Notes under the pieces: model-generated
The model's database searches: none
What the model saw: the letters and a program-made list of their open reading frames with translations, nothing else
What the model was told of the DNA's origin: nothing
Shown here: positions 13,976-22,903 of the stretch, in pieces
Numbering within the stretch: the stretch's first letter is position 1
How the letters are laid out: every line of letters begins with the position of its first letter
Position numbers and translations under genes: made by a program
Assembly (NCBI GenBank): GCA_022790975.1
Contig: JAAVYF010000049.1
Span: 1 to 32,261 of the forward strand
Direction: 5' to 3'
Origin: Clostridia bacterium
GTDB taxonomy: Bacteria > Bacillota > Clostridia > TANB77 > CAG-508
DNA length: 32,261 nucleotides

Positions 13976-15198
13976 AGAAAAATGTCAAAAACACTTGGAA
14001 ATGGTATAGACCCGTTAGATATAATAGATAAATATGGTGCAGATAGTTTAAGATTTTCTGTTTTATCAGGAACTACAATGGGAAATGATATAAGATTTAT
14101 GCAAGAAAAATTAGACCAAGCATCAAATTTTGCAAATAAAATTTGGAATGCAGCAAAATTTATAACTAATTCATTAGCTGATGAGAATAAAGTAAGAGAA
14201 TTTTGCTATGAAGCTTATGAAAAAAATCATGAATATAATGCAGAATTATTTAGAATTGAAGATAAATGGATTTTAAATAAATTTGATAAATTGGTAGCAG
14301 ATGTTACTAAAAACATTGAAAATTATGATTTAGGAATTGCTATAGATAATATTTATACATTTATATGGAACGAATTTTGCGATTGGTATATAGAAATGTG
14401 CAAAACAAGAATTTATAGTAATGACGAAAATGAAAGAATAGTAGTAAGTGATGTGTTAAATCATGTATTTGGTTCATCATTAAAGTTACTACATCCATTT
14501 ATGCCATTTGTAACTTCAGAAATCTATTCAAAATTAATATGTTTTGGTACAGAAGATTTAATGGTAAGTTCATGGCCAACAATAAGAAATGAATTTTTGT
14601 TTGATGAAGAGGAAATTATTGTAGAAAAATTAAAGAAAATAATTATAGAAATTAGAAATATAAGAGCTAAAATGAATGTTCATCCTAGTAAAAAAACTAC
14701 ATTGATTTTTGTAACAGAAAATCACCAAAATGCAATTAAGGAAGCAGAAGAATTTTTAATTAAACTTGGATTTGGAAATAAAATAGTAGTTCAAAGTAAT
14801 GAAGAAAATATTCCAGAAGATTCAGTATCTATAGTAGTTGATGATATAAAAGTATTTTTACCATTTGAGGAGTTAGTAGATATTAATGAAGAAATTCAAA
14901 GATTAAATCAAGAAAAGCAGAAATTAGAATCAGAAGTTGAAAGAGGCGAAAAAATGCTTTCTAATCCAGGTTTTATAAATAAAGCACCAGAAAAGAAAAT
15001 AAATGAAGAGAAAGAAAAACTTGCTAATTATAAGCAAATGCTTGAAACAGTTTCAGAAAGACTTTCTAAATTAAAGCAAAAATAAATTTGAAAAATATTA
15101 TATAGTAAATAGCAAAATTAAAGATTATATAATTAACATAAAAATATATACATTAATAAAAGAGATTTAATATTGCAATTTATAATATGGAATTACTT

Positions 15199-15230
15199 GA
15201 ATATTGTATAATTAGAATATTGTATAATTA
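15199..15230. repeat. Perfect 16-bp tandem duplication
   Basis: GAATATTGTATAATTA occurs twice in a row (15199-15214 and 15215-15230) between valS and the next gene. Each copy contains a -10-like TATAAT. Probably replication slippage. Confidence 0.8.
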
Positions 15231-15242
15231 AAAAATAAATAT

Positions 15243-15271
15243 TTGAATCATAGCAAAAAATATGATATAAT
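15243..15271 (+). promoter_or_regulatory. Consensus promoter of cassette 1
   Basis: -35 TTGAAT (15243-15248), a 17-bp spacer and extended -10 TGA-TATAAT (TATAAT at 15266-15271) serve only the 15324 gene. Confidence 0.8.
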
Positions 15272-15323
15272 AAAATAACTCGAGCCAGAAGGCAAATTTA
15301 TGAGTATAGAAAAGGAGACAGCT

Positions 15324-15659
15324 ATGAGATTACATGTTGAATGTAATTCATCTAGTGAAACTGTAGCCAATCTTAAAATACTTATCGAAAAGTTTGGTGG
15401 AGTTGAGCAGGTGAATTGCATGGCAGTGGATGTACGGAGTCTAGCACAGTGTGTTCCAGAATTAGGATCTATTTGGGTTCCGCTTGTAATCATCATGAAT
15501 GATGGCACAGAGCTTTGTGCATACACATTCACTTGTGGATATAATGGAACTGGTCCAAATGATCTTATCGATATTATGAATTTCTGTAATATGGAATTTT
15601 CAGAAAATGATATTCGATCTTTGGAGATTGTGACGGATATCTTTTACAAAAAACATTAA
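15324..15659 (+). CDS. Unknown 111-aa protein, foreign codon use (cassette 1)
   Basis: ATG 15324 follows AAAAGGAGA with good spacing; the ATG at 15300 has no SD. The protein is soluble, slightly acidic, with several cysteines (HVECNSS, VNCMAVD, QCVPE, FTCGYNG, NFCNME). No family recognised. Codons differ from all neighbours: GTG, GTC, CTT, TGC-type choices and one CGG (15433) in frame, where a +1 shift would meet TAG at once. It has its own consensus promoter and terminator, so it looks like an independently acquired cassette. Confidence 0.7.
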   Translation: MRLHVECNSSSETVANLKILIEKFGGVEQVNCMAVDVRSLAQCVPELGSIWVPLVIIMNDGTELCAYTFTCGYNGTGPNDLIDIMNFCNMEFSENDIRSLEIVTDIFYKKH

Positions 15660-15678
15660 AAAACATTAAGGTTGTTTT

Positions 15679-15728
15679 CTAAGCGGAGTCTTTTGCATTA
15701 CTAAGATATTGCAAAAGATTTCGCTTTT
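15679..15728 (+). terminator. Rho-independent terminator of cassette 1
   Basis: AAGCG (15681-15685) and TCTTTTGCA (15689-15697) pair with TGCAAAAGA (15710-15718) and CGCTT (15722-15726), with G-U pairs between, then TTT. Confidence 0.8.
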
Positions 15729-15778
15729 AAAAATTAAAATATTGTTCAAAATAAAGTAAAACATAAGCTTATTAAAAA

Positions 15779-16414
15779 ATGATAGAAAATTTATTAAATA
15801 TTATATTTCCAAAAATATGTTTAAGATGTTCTAAACAAGGTGAAGGATATATTTGTTCTAGTTGTTTTAAATCTTTTAAAAATTCTATAAGATTAGAAAA
15901 AATTTATAATAAATCATACGATTATTTAGTTTATTTAGATAGATATAAATTATATACTCGAAAAAATATTTTAGCAATGAAATTTTCAGAAAAATCATAT
16001 TTTGTAGATTTTTTTGTAGAAATTATTTATAAATCTAATGAAATAGTATCTTTTTTAAAGAATTTTGAATATATAATTCCTGTACCAATGCAAAAATCCA
16101 AAAAATTGGAAAGAGGATATAATCAAACAGAACTACTTGCAATATCTATTAGTAAAAAATTAAATATAAAATGTGATTATAAATCATTAATAAAAACAAA
16201 AGAAAATATAACGCAAAGCTTGCTTTTAAAAGAGTATAGATGGGAAAATGTGAAGAATGTTTTTGAAATATTAAATATCAAAAATATAAAAGATAAAAAA
16301 ATAATCTTGGTTGATGACATATATACTACAGGAGCTACAGTTTTAGAATGTAGTAATATATTAAAAAAAGCAGGAGCTAGCAAAATTTGTGTATTAGTTT
16401 TAGCCAAAACATAA
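15779..16414 (+). CDS. comF: ComF family phosphoribosyltransferase-like protein
   Basis: A 211-aa protein. A zinc finger at the N-terminus (C14-x2-C17 and C26-x2-C29) precedes a type I phosphoribosyltransferase fold: VPVPMQKSKKLERGYNQTELLA and the PRPP loop IILVDDIYTTGAT (175-187). ComF proteins take part in DNA uptake and recombination of single strands in competent bacteria. Length and motifs are typical. The start lacks a clear SD, so it could be weakly translated. It stands alone here, without comFA. Confidence 0.9.
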   Translation: MIENLLNIIFPKICLRCSKQGEGYICSSCFKSFKNSIRLEKIYNKSYDYLVYLDRYKLYTRKNILAMKFSEKSYFVDFFVEIIYKSNEIVSFLKNFEYIIPVPMQKSKKLERGYNQTELLAISISKKLNIKCDYKSLIKTKENITQSLLLKEYRWENVKNVFEILNIKNIKDKKIILVDDIYTTGATVLECSNILKKAGASKICVLVLAKT

Positions 16415-16589
16415 ATATGTTAATAAAATTATTGTGAAATAAATTATAAAAAACAAAAAAATAAATTTACCTGATTCAAAAAAATAAATTTTAAAAAAAT
16501 TAAAAATTATATATGCAAAAAAAAATAAATATTATATAATATTTATGCTATAAATTTAAAACGATTTATTTAATTAAAATGGAGGAAAA

Positions 16590-17495
16590 ATGAAACCAAA
16601 ATATCTTATAATAGTTTTAGTAATAATATTATTAGTATTAATAACATATATTATTATACAAAAAAATCAAAATTCTAATACAAATTTAACTAAAACCCAA
16701 GAGAATTATCAAAATATAAAAAAAATAGAAGCTTCTAAAGATTGGGTTTATAGAGGAGATATTTATAAGGGAGTACATACTTATGATAGTATAGATGATT
16801 ATAATTGGAAAGATACATATATTGTTGATGGTCAAAATTATAAATATCCATATATATATGAATATCCAATTATAAATATTAATTCAGAAGATGTAAAAAA
16901 AATAAATTTAGAAATTTATGAAAATTTGGGGTTTGATTCTTCTAATATTAAAAATAAAATTATTGGTGGTTCAGAATATTGTGGTTATCTTAGTTCTAGT
17001 TATTATTGGTATATAAATAATAATATTTTATCATTATTTATTTTTTGTGGAGAAAGAGATAGTACATGGTATTACATTTATAATATAGATTTAGAAACAG
17101 GAAAACAAATAGAAAATAGTAAATTAATAGATACTAATATTGATTTAGAAAGTATAAGAAATAAATTTATAAAATATGCCATAAATAGAATGCAAGAAGA
17201 TTTAAATAATGTTATGAGTGATTATGAAGGAATGTTTTATAGTAAGCAACTTGATGAGTATTTAGATGTATGGAATGATGTAATTGATGATAAAAAAGAA
17301 GAATTAGAACAAGAACTAAAAGAATTTAATAATATTTATTTAAATTCAAATGGAGATATAATTATAGTTGCTAAATTTGAAACAATAGGAGGTCAAGAAA
17401 CTTGCCAAAAAGTTATGACAATAAATGCAAGTAAAAATGGAGAGGTTAGTGAATTTAATATTGAAAATATTGTTGATAAATATAATATTAAATAA
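16590..17495 (+). CDS. Membrane-anchored extracytoplasmic protein, DUF3298-like
   Basis: A 301-aa protein with an N-terminal hydrophobic anchor (residues 4-24, no lipobox) and an outside domain. The outside part (YPYIYEYPIININSEDVKKI, then FIFCGERDSTWYYIYNIDLE, NSNGDIIIVAKFET) resembles the DUF3298/RsiV-type domain and is clearly paralogous to the middle of the next gene. It may bind a ligand or cell-wall component; function unknown. TGGAGG precedes the ATG. An exact AT palindrome of 22 bp (16525-16546), holding a TATAAT, lies in its promoter region. Confidence 0.65.
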   Translation: MKPKYLIIVLVIILLVLITYIIIQKNQNSNTNLTKTQENYQNIKKIEASKDWVYRGDIYKGVHTYDSIDDYNWKDTYIVDGQNYKYPYIYEYPIININSEDVKKINLEIYENLGFDSSNIKNKIIGGSEYCGYLSSSYYWYINNNILSLFIFCGERDSTWYYIYNIDLETGKQIENSKLIDTNIDLESIRNKFIKYAINRMQEDLNNVMSDYEGMFYSKQLDEYLDVWNDVIDDKKEELEQELKEFNNIYLNSNGDIIIVAKFETIGGQETCQKVMTINASKNGEVSEFNIENIVDKYNIK

Positions 17496-17685
17496 ATATT
17501 TTAATTTTATTAAAGTAAAATATAAAAATTAATTAAAATAAAAACAAAGGTTTTAGATAAATTTAATTAGATAAAATATTGAAAGTATATTTCCAAATAT
17601 GTTATTAAATTTAAAATATAAAATATAAAATTATAAATGAATACCTTAAAAGCTAATCATTTATATAGATAGGGAGAAATAAAAA

Positions 17686-19494
17686 ATGAAGAAAAAAATA
17701 ATTTTAGCATTTGTTTTAATCTTAGTAATAGTATTAATTTCAGTAGCTATTTTGATTATAAAAAACAATGAAGATTCAGATTATTCTGAAAATGGAAAAA
17801 AGAATAGTTCTAAAACTGATTTAAAAATTGAAGAAATCTTTTTTAATGTTTTAAAAGATAATGAGTTATTTGAAAATATTACTAATATAAAAGTTCAAGT
17901 TGCAGATTTAAATAATGATAAAATACCAGAGCTTGTTATATATGGAAGTAAATCTGGAACAGAACATATTGCAGAAGTTTTTAGTATAATAAAATCAAAT
18001 AAAATGGAAAAATTAAAAGAAATAAATATATCAAATGAATTTGAATTGAGTTATATGTATAACTTAAAAGAAGAAAAATACGACTGGTATGTTGTTCCAG
18101 ATGAAAGTAGTGTAGTTTATATATTAGATTTTGATGATGAGAGTTTATATTTAAATGAAACAGAACAAATTTCTAATTTTATAGAAGTAGAAACACCAAA
18201 TATGGCAGTAGAGTTTAATAATTTATTGACTGAAGATGAGATTAAAGAATTTTTAGATGAAGTAATGGAAAATTATATTTCTAATGAAGAAATTGTAACT
18301 GAAAAAGTAGAACAAAAAATTGAAGCCCAAAAAGCGATTGCTGGTTTAAAGAAAATAAATAATGATAAATCAATTGTTTTTTCTGCTGATAAATATATAT
18401 ATGAAAATAAGCAATATGATGGTAAAATTGAAACTAATTATTATCAATACCCATATATAAATATAGATAATAAAGACATAAAGCAAATAAATAGTGAAAT
18501 AGCACAAAAATATGGCTTTTCAAGTGATACTAGAGATGGCGAATTATTGTATTCTGAAATAGAAGTTGAAAATTATTTTGCATATATAAATGGAAATATA
18601 TTATCTGTAATTCCATTTAGTGGAGGAAATGATAGTACTTGGACAGAAGCTTATAACATAGACTTAACTACTATTTCTAAATTAGATAATAATACTTTAA
18701 TTTTAGATACTATTAATTTAGATGAAATAAAAGATAAATTTAAAGAATATGCTAAAAATTTAACTCAAGAAAAAATAGATGAAATGAATCAAGTTTCAGC
18801 TCAAGATTGGTATGTGCAAATAGCAAATGAGGAAATGAAAAAGTTTGAAGATTCATTAGAAAAAGATTTTGATGATGTTTACTTAAATGCTGATGGAGAT
18901 GTAATAATAAGAACGAAACTATGGGTTTTAGGAGGACAGCAAACTTGTCAAAAAATATTAGAAATAAATGCTACTAAAAATGGAGAAGTAACAGAGTTTG
19001 ATTATTCTGATTATGTAGGAAAAGATTTAGACCCTGTAACAAATTATGATATAAATAAAGAAAATACTATAAAATTGAATGAAAATTCTATCGATTTATC
19101 AGAATATATTGGAATGGATATAAAAGAAGCTAGTGAAAAACTTAATTTTGAAAAAGGTAAATATACATCAGGAATTGGACCAGATTTTTACCATAGAAAA
19201 GATAATACTACAATTCAAATTGAAGCTGGTGAAAACGATAGCAAAATTATAAGAGCGTCAATAGGTTCAAATACTAAAGATTATAATATTTGTGGTATTG
19301 TTAATGGTATGACATATTCAGAAGTAAAAACTATTTTAGAAAAAATTGGTGTTGAATCTGTAAATTCATCATTACATGCATATACTTTTTATCTTAATAA
19401 TGGTACAAATGTTGTAATAAACTTACGAGGAGATTATTATAATATAGTTGACGGTTTTACAATAAATAAAACGACTTCTACATCAAATTATTAA
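17686..19494 (+). CDS. Large paralogue of the preceding membrane-anchored protein
   Basis: A 602-aa protein with an N-terminal anchor (residues 4-26). Segment one (about 50-120) includes VADLNNDKIPELVIYG, which is like the calcium-binding DLNxDxxPEL repeats. Segment two (about 225-445) is the shared domain: YPYINIDNKDIKQI, IPFSGGNDSTWTEAYNIDL, NADGDVIIRTKLWVLGGQQTCQKILEINATKNGEV. Segment three holds two similar modules starting YIGMDIKEASEKL and VNGMTYSEVKTILEKIG, each like small secreted ligand-binding repeats. Exported, role unknown. Gene duplication with added domains explains the pair. Confidence 0.65.
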   Translation: MKKKIILAFVLILVIVLISVAILIIKNNEDSDYSENGKKNSSKTDLKIEEIFFNVLKDNELFENITNIKVQVADLNNDKIPELVIYGSKSGTEHIAEVFSIIKSNKMEKLKEINISNEFELSYMYNLKEEKYDWYVVPDESSVVYILDFDDESLYLNETEQISNFIEVETPNMAVEFNNLLTEDEIKEFLDEVMENYISNEEIVTEKVEQKIEAQKAIAGLKKINNDKSIVFSADKYIYENKQYDGKIETNYYQYPYINIDNKDIKQINSEIAQKYGFSSDTRDGELLYSEIEVENYFAYINGNILSVIPFSGGNDSTWTEAYNIDLTTISKLDNNTLILDTINLDEIKDKFKEYAKNLTQEKIDEMNQVSAQDWYVQIANEEMKKFEDSLEKDFDDVYLNADGDVIIRTKLWVLGGQQTCQKILEINATKNGEVTEFDYSDYVGKDLDPVTNYDINKENTIKLNENSIDLSEYIGMDIKEASEKLNFEKGKYTSGIGPDFYHRKDNTTIQIEAGENDSKIIRASIGSNTKDYNICGIVNGMTYSEVKTILEKIGVESVNSSLHAYTFYLNNGTNVVINLRGDYYNIVDGFTINKTTSTSNY

Positions 19495-19532
19495 AAATAT
19501 AAAATAGAAATACAAACGAGAAAGAGGTAAAA

Positions 19533-21528
19533 ATGGAAGATTTAGTTGAGAGCATTTTAGATTATGTAAGAGCAGATTATACAGATTATGCAATTATGAT
19601 TAATCGGAGAATGGGGAAGTGGAAAAACTTATTTTTGGAATAATAAAGTAAAAAATAAAATAGAATCTCTTAATTTGAATGGTAGAAAATATACTACAAT
19701 TTATATGTCTTTATATGGTATTTCAAATTTAGAAGATATTAGTAAAAAGATTTTTATTGAAACAACTCAGCTTATGGATAAAAATCTAAAAAAATATATG
19801 GAAAGTCATGAGCAAAGTGTAATTCCAGAATATGCAAAAACAGGTTTAGATATGGCACATTTTTTTGGAGTTTCTAATAAAGATGATAAAATAGATTACG
19901 CTAAATTTTTTGCAACAGATGATAAAGTACTTTGTTTTGATGACTTAGAAAGAGCAAATGTAGATGTTATAGATATTCTTGGATATATAAATAATTTTGT
20001 TGAACATGACCATATAAAAACAATTCTTATTTGTAATGAAAAAGAACTTTCAACTAAACTTAAGAGTTCTAATTTAGAAATGAAAACATTTATTGCAACA
20101 TATATTTTAGATAAAGAAAACGGGCTTCTTAATTCTGAAAAACCAATGGTTGAAAAAATTCGTGAGAAAATAGAATATGTTTTCGATAAAGCAAATGATT
20201 ATGAAAGAATAAAAGAAAAATTAATAGGTGAAACTTTTGAATATGCTCCAAAATTTAATTATATAATAGATGGACTTCTTATGAGATATAGTAGTAATCC
20301 AGATTTAGTCAGATTTTTACGTGAACATACATCTTTAATTACAAGTACATTTGTAAAGAGTGGAACTAGAAATTTAAGAATTTTGAAACATGCTTTAAAC
20401 GATTTTAGTAAAGTTTATGAAGCTGTTAATAAATATTATCCTAATACAAAACTTCGTGTTCTTCAAACAATGCTTATTTTTACAATTGCAGTATCTTTTG
20501 AAATAAAGGCTGGTAAAATTACAAAAGATAAATTTATAACAATTAATAGTAATGAAGAATATAAGTCAATATTAGTTTCTTCAAGAGTTCTTATGGATAA
20601 TCGTCAATTTTATATTAAAGAATTTGATAATAATTATTATTTTAATTTTAAAGCTGATTATAGATTTTTCAAATTCATTGAAATATATGTTAGAACTAGA
20701 ATATTTGATATGAGAGCATTTAAAATTGATATGGAATGTATAATAAATACAATAGATACTGAAAAACTTCCAGGTTATAAAAGATTACTTACAGAAGAAT
20801 ACTGGAAAATTTCTGATGATAAATTTCCAGAAATTATTGAGGAAGTTATAGGTAATATTAATAGTGGAACTTTGAAATTAGTTGAGATAGTGAAACTATT
20901 TGGATATTTTAGTTATTTTAGCAAAAGAGGTTTAATAGATTATAAAATAGACGATTTAAAATTAATGTTTATAGACGCAATGGATAAAGCCTCTAAAAAT
21001 TCAGAATATTGTGACAATTTAGAAGAGGAATTATCAAGAATTGGCTTAGATGTTGGAGATGAAATGAATGAAGTAGTACAACATTTCCATGAATTAAATC
21101 ACGAATTAGAATATAAAATGTATAGAGAACAAGCTGATTCAATATTTAAGTGCATTCCTATGAAGATGGAACTTTTTTATGATAAATTTGCAGAATGTAT
21201 GGATAAGCCTATTTTAAATCATTATGACGCATATCAAATGTTTCAAAGAATTACATGTGCAAGTAATGAAGATATTATGCTTATAAAAGAAATGTTAGTA
21301 GATAGGTTTAAAAAATATACAGACGAATTAGCTCCAGAAGCACCATTTATTAAAAAAGTAAAAAATGTGCTTGATGATTATTGCAAAGGCAAAGAAACTA
21401 GCATAAAAATTGTTATGTTAAAGGAATTTTCGAATGATTTGAATGATATTTTAGATTTGTATAGTGGTGAAGAGTATGAGCAACTATTTGAGGAGCAGGA
21501 TTTGCTTTTAAGGTTGGAAGATATATAA
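19533..21528 (+). CDS. KAP-type P-loop NTPase, with a CGG +1 site in Walker A
   Basis: The start MEDLVESILDYVRADYTDYA (19533, after AGAGG) is followed by IMIN, then by GEWGSGKTYFWN only if C19605 is skipped; total 664 aa. GEWGSGKT is the KAP-family Walker A and LCFDDLERANVDV the Walker B. The rest is helical and charged, without an obvious membrane segment. KAP NTPases are found in defence and signalling settings. Without the shift the protein would stop after about 36 residues. The following terminator indicates a single-gene unit. Confidence 0.75.
19605..19608 (+). other. Extra C making CGG before GGA (KAP NTPase)
   Basis: Zero frame ATT AAT CGG AGA stops at about 19,643. Skipping C19605 gives AAT GGA GAA TGG GGA AGT GGA AAA ACT, the intact Walker A NGEWGSGKT. 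Confidence 0.85.
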
Positions 21529-21540
21529 AATATTTTATTA

Positions 21541-21580
21541 AAAAATGGCAATTAAATTTGATTAATTTTGCCATTTTTTT
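21541..21580 (+). terminator. Rho-independent terminator
   Basis: AAAAATGGCAA (21541-21551) pairs with TTGCCATTTTT (21568-21578), followed by T's. Confidence 0.85.
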
Positions 21581-21698
21581 CGAATTTATCGTAAATTTAA
21601 AATGTTTTTTGTTTATTAAGATGGAGATTTTTAGATATAATTAAAAATTTTATATTGAAATTTTGTTTTTTTGTTTTGTATAGTGTAATGTTTTTTTG

Positions 21699-21867
21699 AC
21701 GTCTGACGGGAGCGAGAGGATCGCTTGTATCTTATATACTTTTTCTACTCCTTGCTGTCGTCCTTGCTAAAGCAAGCACTCCATTCGCCCTTCGGTTGGT
21801 CGCTGCGCGTCGTACGAAAAAGTATACACAATACAATAATAGCGAGGCACTCGCTCCCGTCAGACGT
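21699..21867. repeat. Compact GC-rich palindromic element with 18-bp terminal repeats
   Basis: ACGTCTGACGGGAGCGAG (21699-21716) is inverted exactly at 21850-21867. Nested pairs continue inward: TCGCT/AGCGA, TTGTAT/ATACAA, TATACTTTTTC/GAAAAAGTATA. A central hairpin CTTGCT-AA-AGCAAG follows. Base composition is far richer in G+C than the surroundings. No direct target duplication is visible and no protein is encoded that I believe in. It resembles a dispersed, non-autonomous repeat or a structured RNA. Between 21868 and 22113 I see nothing else. Confidence 0.75.
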
Positions 21868-22113
21868 TCTAAATTGTCTAAATTATTTTAATTTTATACC
21901 AAAAATAAAAAATGATTTAGACAAAAAAGATAGAATAAATTTTAGCATCTATTTCTAAAATCAATTAATATAAAATTAAAAAAATACCAAGTAAAGTATT
22001 AAATACAATTTAAAAGATAAGATACATATTTAAAGCCAAATTTAAATTGCAAAAATTAAATAAATTACATATAGATAAAATCACAAAAATTTAAAACACT
22101 AAAAAATTGCTTC

Positions 22114-22142
22114 TTGTTTTTTTAATATGTTTGATATATAAT
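22114..22142 (+). promoter_or_regulatory. Promoter of cmk
   Basis: -35 TTGTTT (22114-22119), a 17-bp spacer, -10 TATAAT (22137-22142). TGGAG lies close before the ATG at 22178. Confidence 0.7.
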
Positions 22143-22177
22143 AGTAACATTAATAAAATAAGATTGGAGCAGAAAAT

Positions 22178-22867
22178 ATGTCGAATTTAGTAATAGGAAT
22201 CGAAGGTTTAGTTGGCGCTGGAAAAACAAGCATATGTCGTGAACTAATAAAAAGAATTCCTAATACAGTTTTTGTAAATGGTGGAAACATATATAGAGCT
22301 ATTATTGCTATGAAAATTAAAAGTGGAAGTAATTTAAATGAACTTAAAGAAAATAGTTTTAATATAGATATGAAAAATATTATGGATTTACTAGGAATAG
22401 AAATAAAAATAGAAAACAATGAAACAATTTTATATGCTAATAATCAAAAAATTGATGAAGAATATTTACAATCAAAAGAAATTTCTATGGCAGTATCAAC
22501 TCTTGGTGGCAGAACTAATGAAAATAAACTTTTTGAATTTGCAAGAACAATTATAGATGATTTATCATTAAAATATAATGTGATACTTTCTGCTAGAGGA
22601 GTTTTAAATATATACCCAAAGTGTGATTATCATTTATTTATAACAGCATCTTTAGATGAAAGAGTAAAAAGAAAAGCTAGTCAATATAATTCTAAAACTA
22701 TAGAAGAAATAAGAGAGAACATAGTGAAAAGAGATGAACTTCAAAAAGAAGTAGGATATTATGATTTAAATGAAATTACAAAAGTGATAGATGTAACTGA
22801 TTGTAAATCAATAGAAGAAAGTACAGATATGGTAATGGATGTACTTGGAATTACATTAAATGATTAA
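22178..22867 (+). CDS. cmk: Cytidylate kinase family protein
   Basis: A 229-aa soluble enzyme, expected to transfer phosphate from ATP to CMP or dCMP. The P-loop GLVGAGKTS is at 10-18. Further hallmarks are GGNIYRAI (where CMP kinases have GAMYRA), LGGRTNENKLFEFARTI, ILSARGVLNIYPKCD and LFITASLDERVKRKASQ. It diverges from standard Cmk at several substrate positions, so another nucleotide or small substrate is possible. It is 36 bp upstream of murD and probably co-transcribed with it. Confidence 0.75.
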   Translation: MSNLVIGIEGLVGAGKTSICRELIKRIPNTVFVNGGNIYRAIIAMKIKSGSNLNELKENSFNIDMKNIMDLLGIEIKIENNETILYANNQKIDEEYLQSKEISMAVSTLGGRTNENKLFEFARTIIDDLSLKYNVILSARGVLNIYPKCDYHLFITASLDERVKRKASQYNSKTIEEIRENIVKRDELQKEVGYYDLNEITKVIDVTDCKSIEESTDMVMDVLGITLND

Positions 22868-22903
22868 ATATTTAATTTTATATTTTAGGAAAGGAGCGAT
22901 AAT

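Larger units (their letters stand above)
13174..15085 (+). pseudogene. valS: valS 3' portion: 5' part displaced by the element, plus a CGG +1 site
   Basis: Encodes the C-terminal two-thirds of valyl-tRNA synthetase, which charges tRNA-Val. Visible are GVVKITPCHDPNDY, a CxxC zinc pair of the insert, [50 protein letters not shown], the signature KMSKT, the anticodon-binding domain and the C-terminal coiled-coil arm. Roughly 260 N-terminal residues, including the HIGH motif, are absent because the element lies in the gene. The frame also breaks at a CGG (13972), where skipping one C gives S-K-G-R-KMSK. The ATG at 13174 overlaps the recombinase stop. It is either inactive here, one half of a split gene restored on excision, or duplicated elsewhere. 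Confidence 0.85.

Noticed and set aside
21725..21958. 77-aa reading frame
   Set aside because: It lies within the palindromic repeat and its flank, has no SD and no protein-like conservation pattern.
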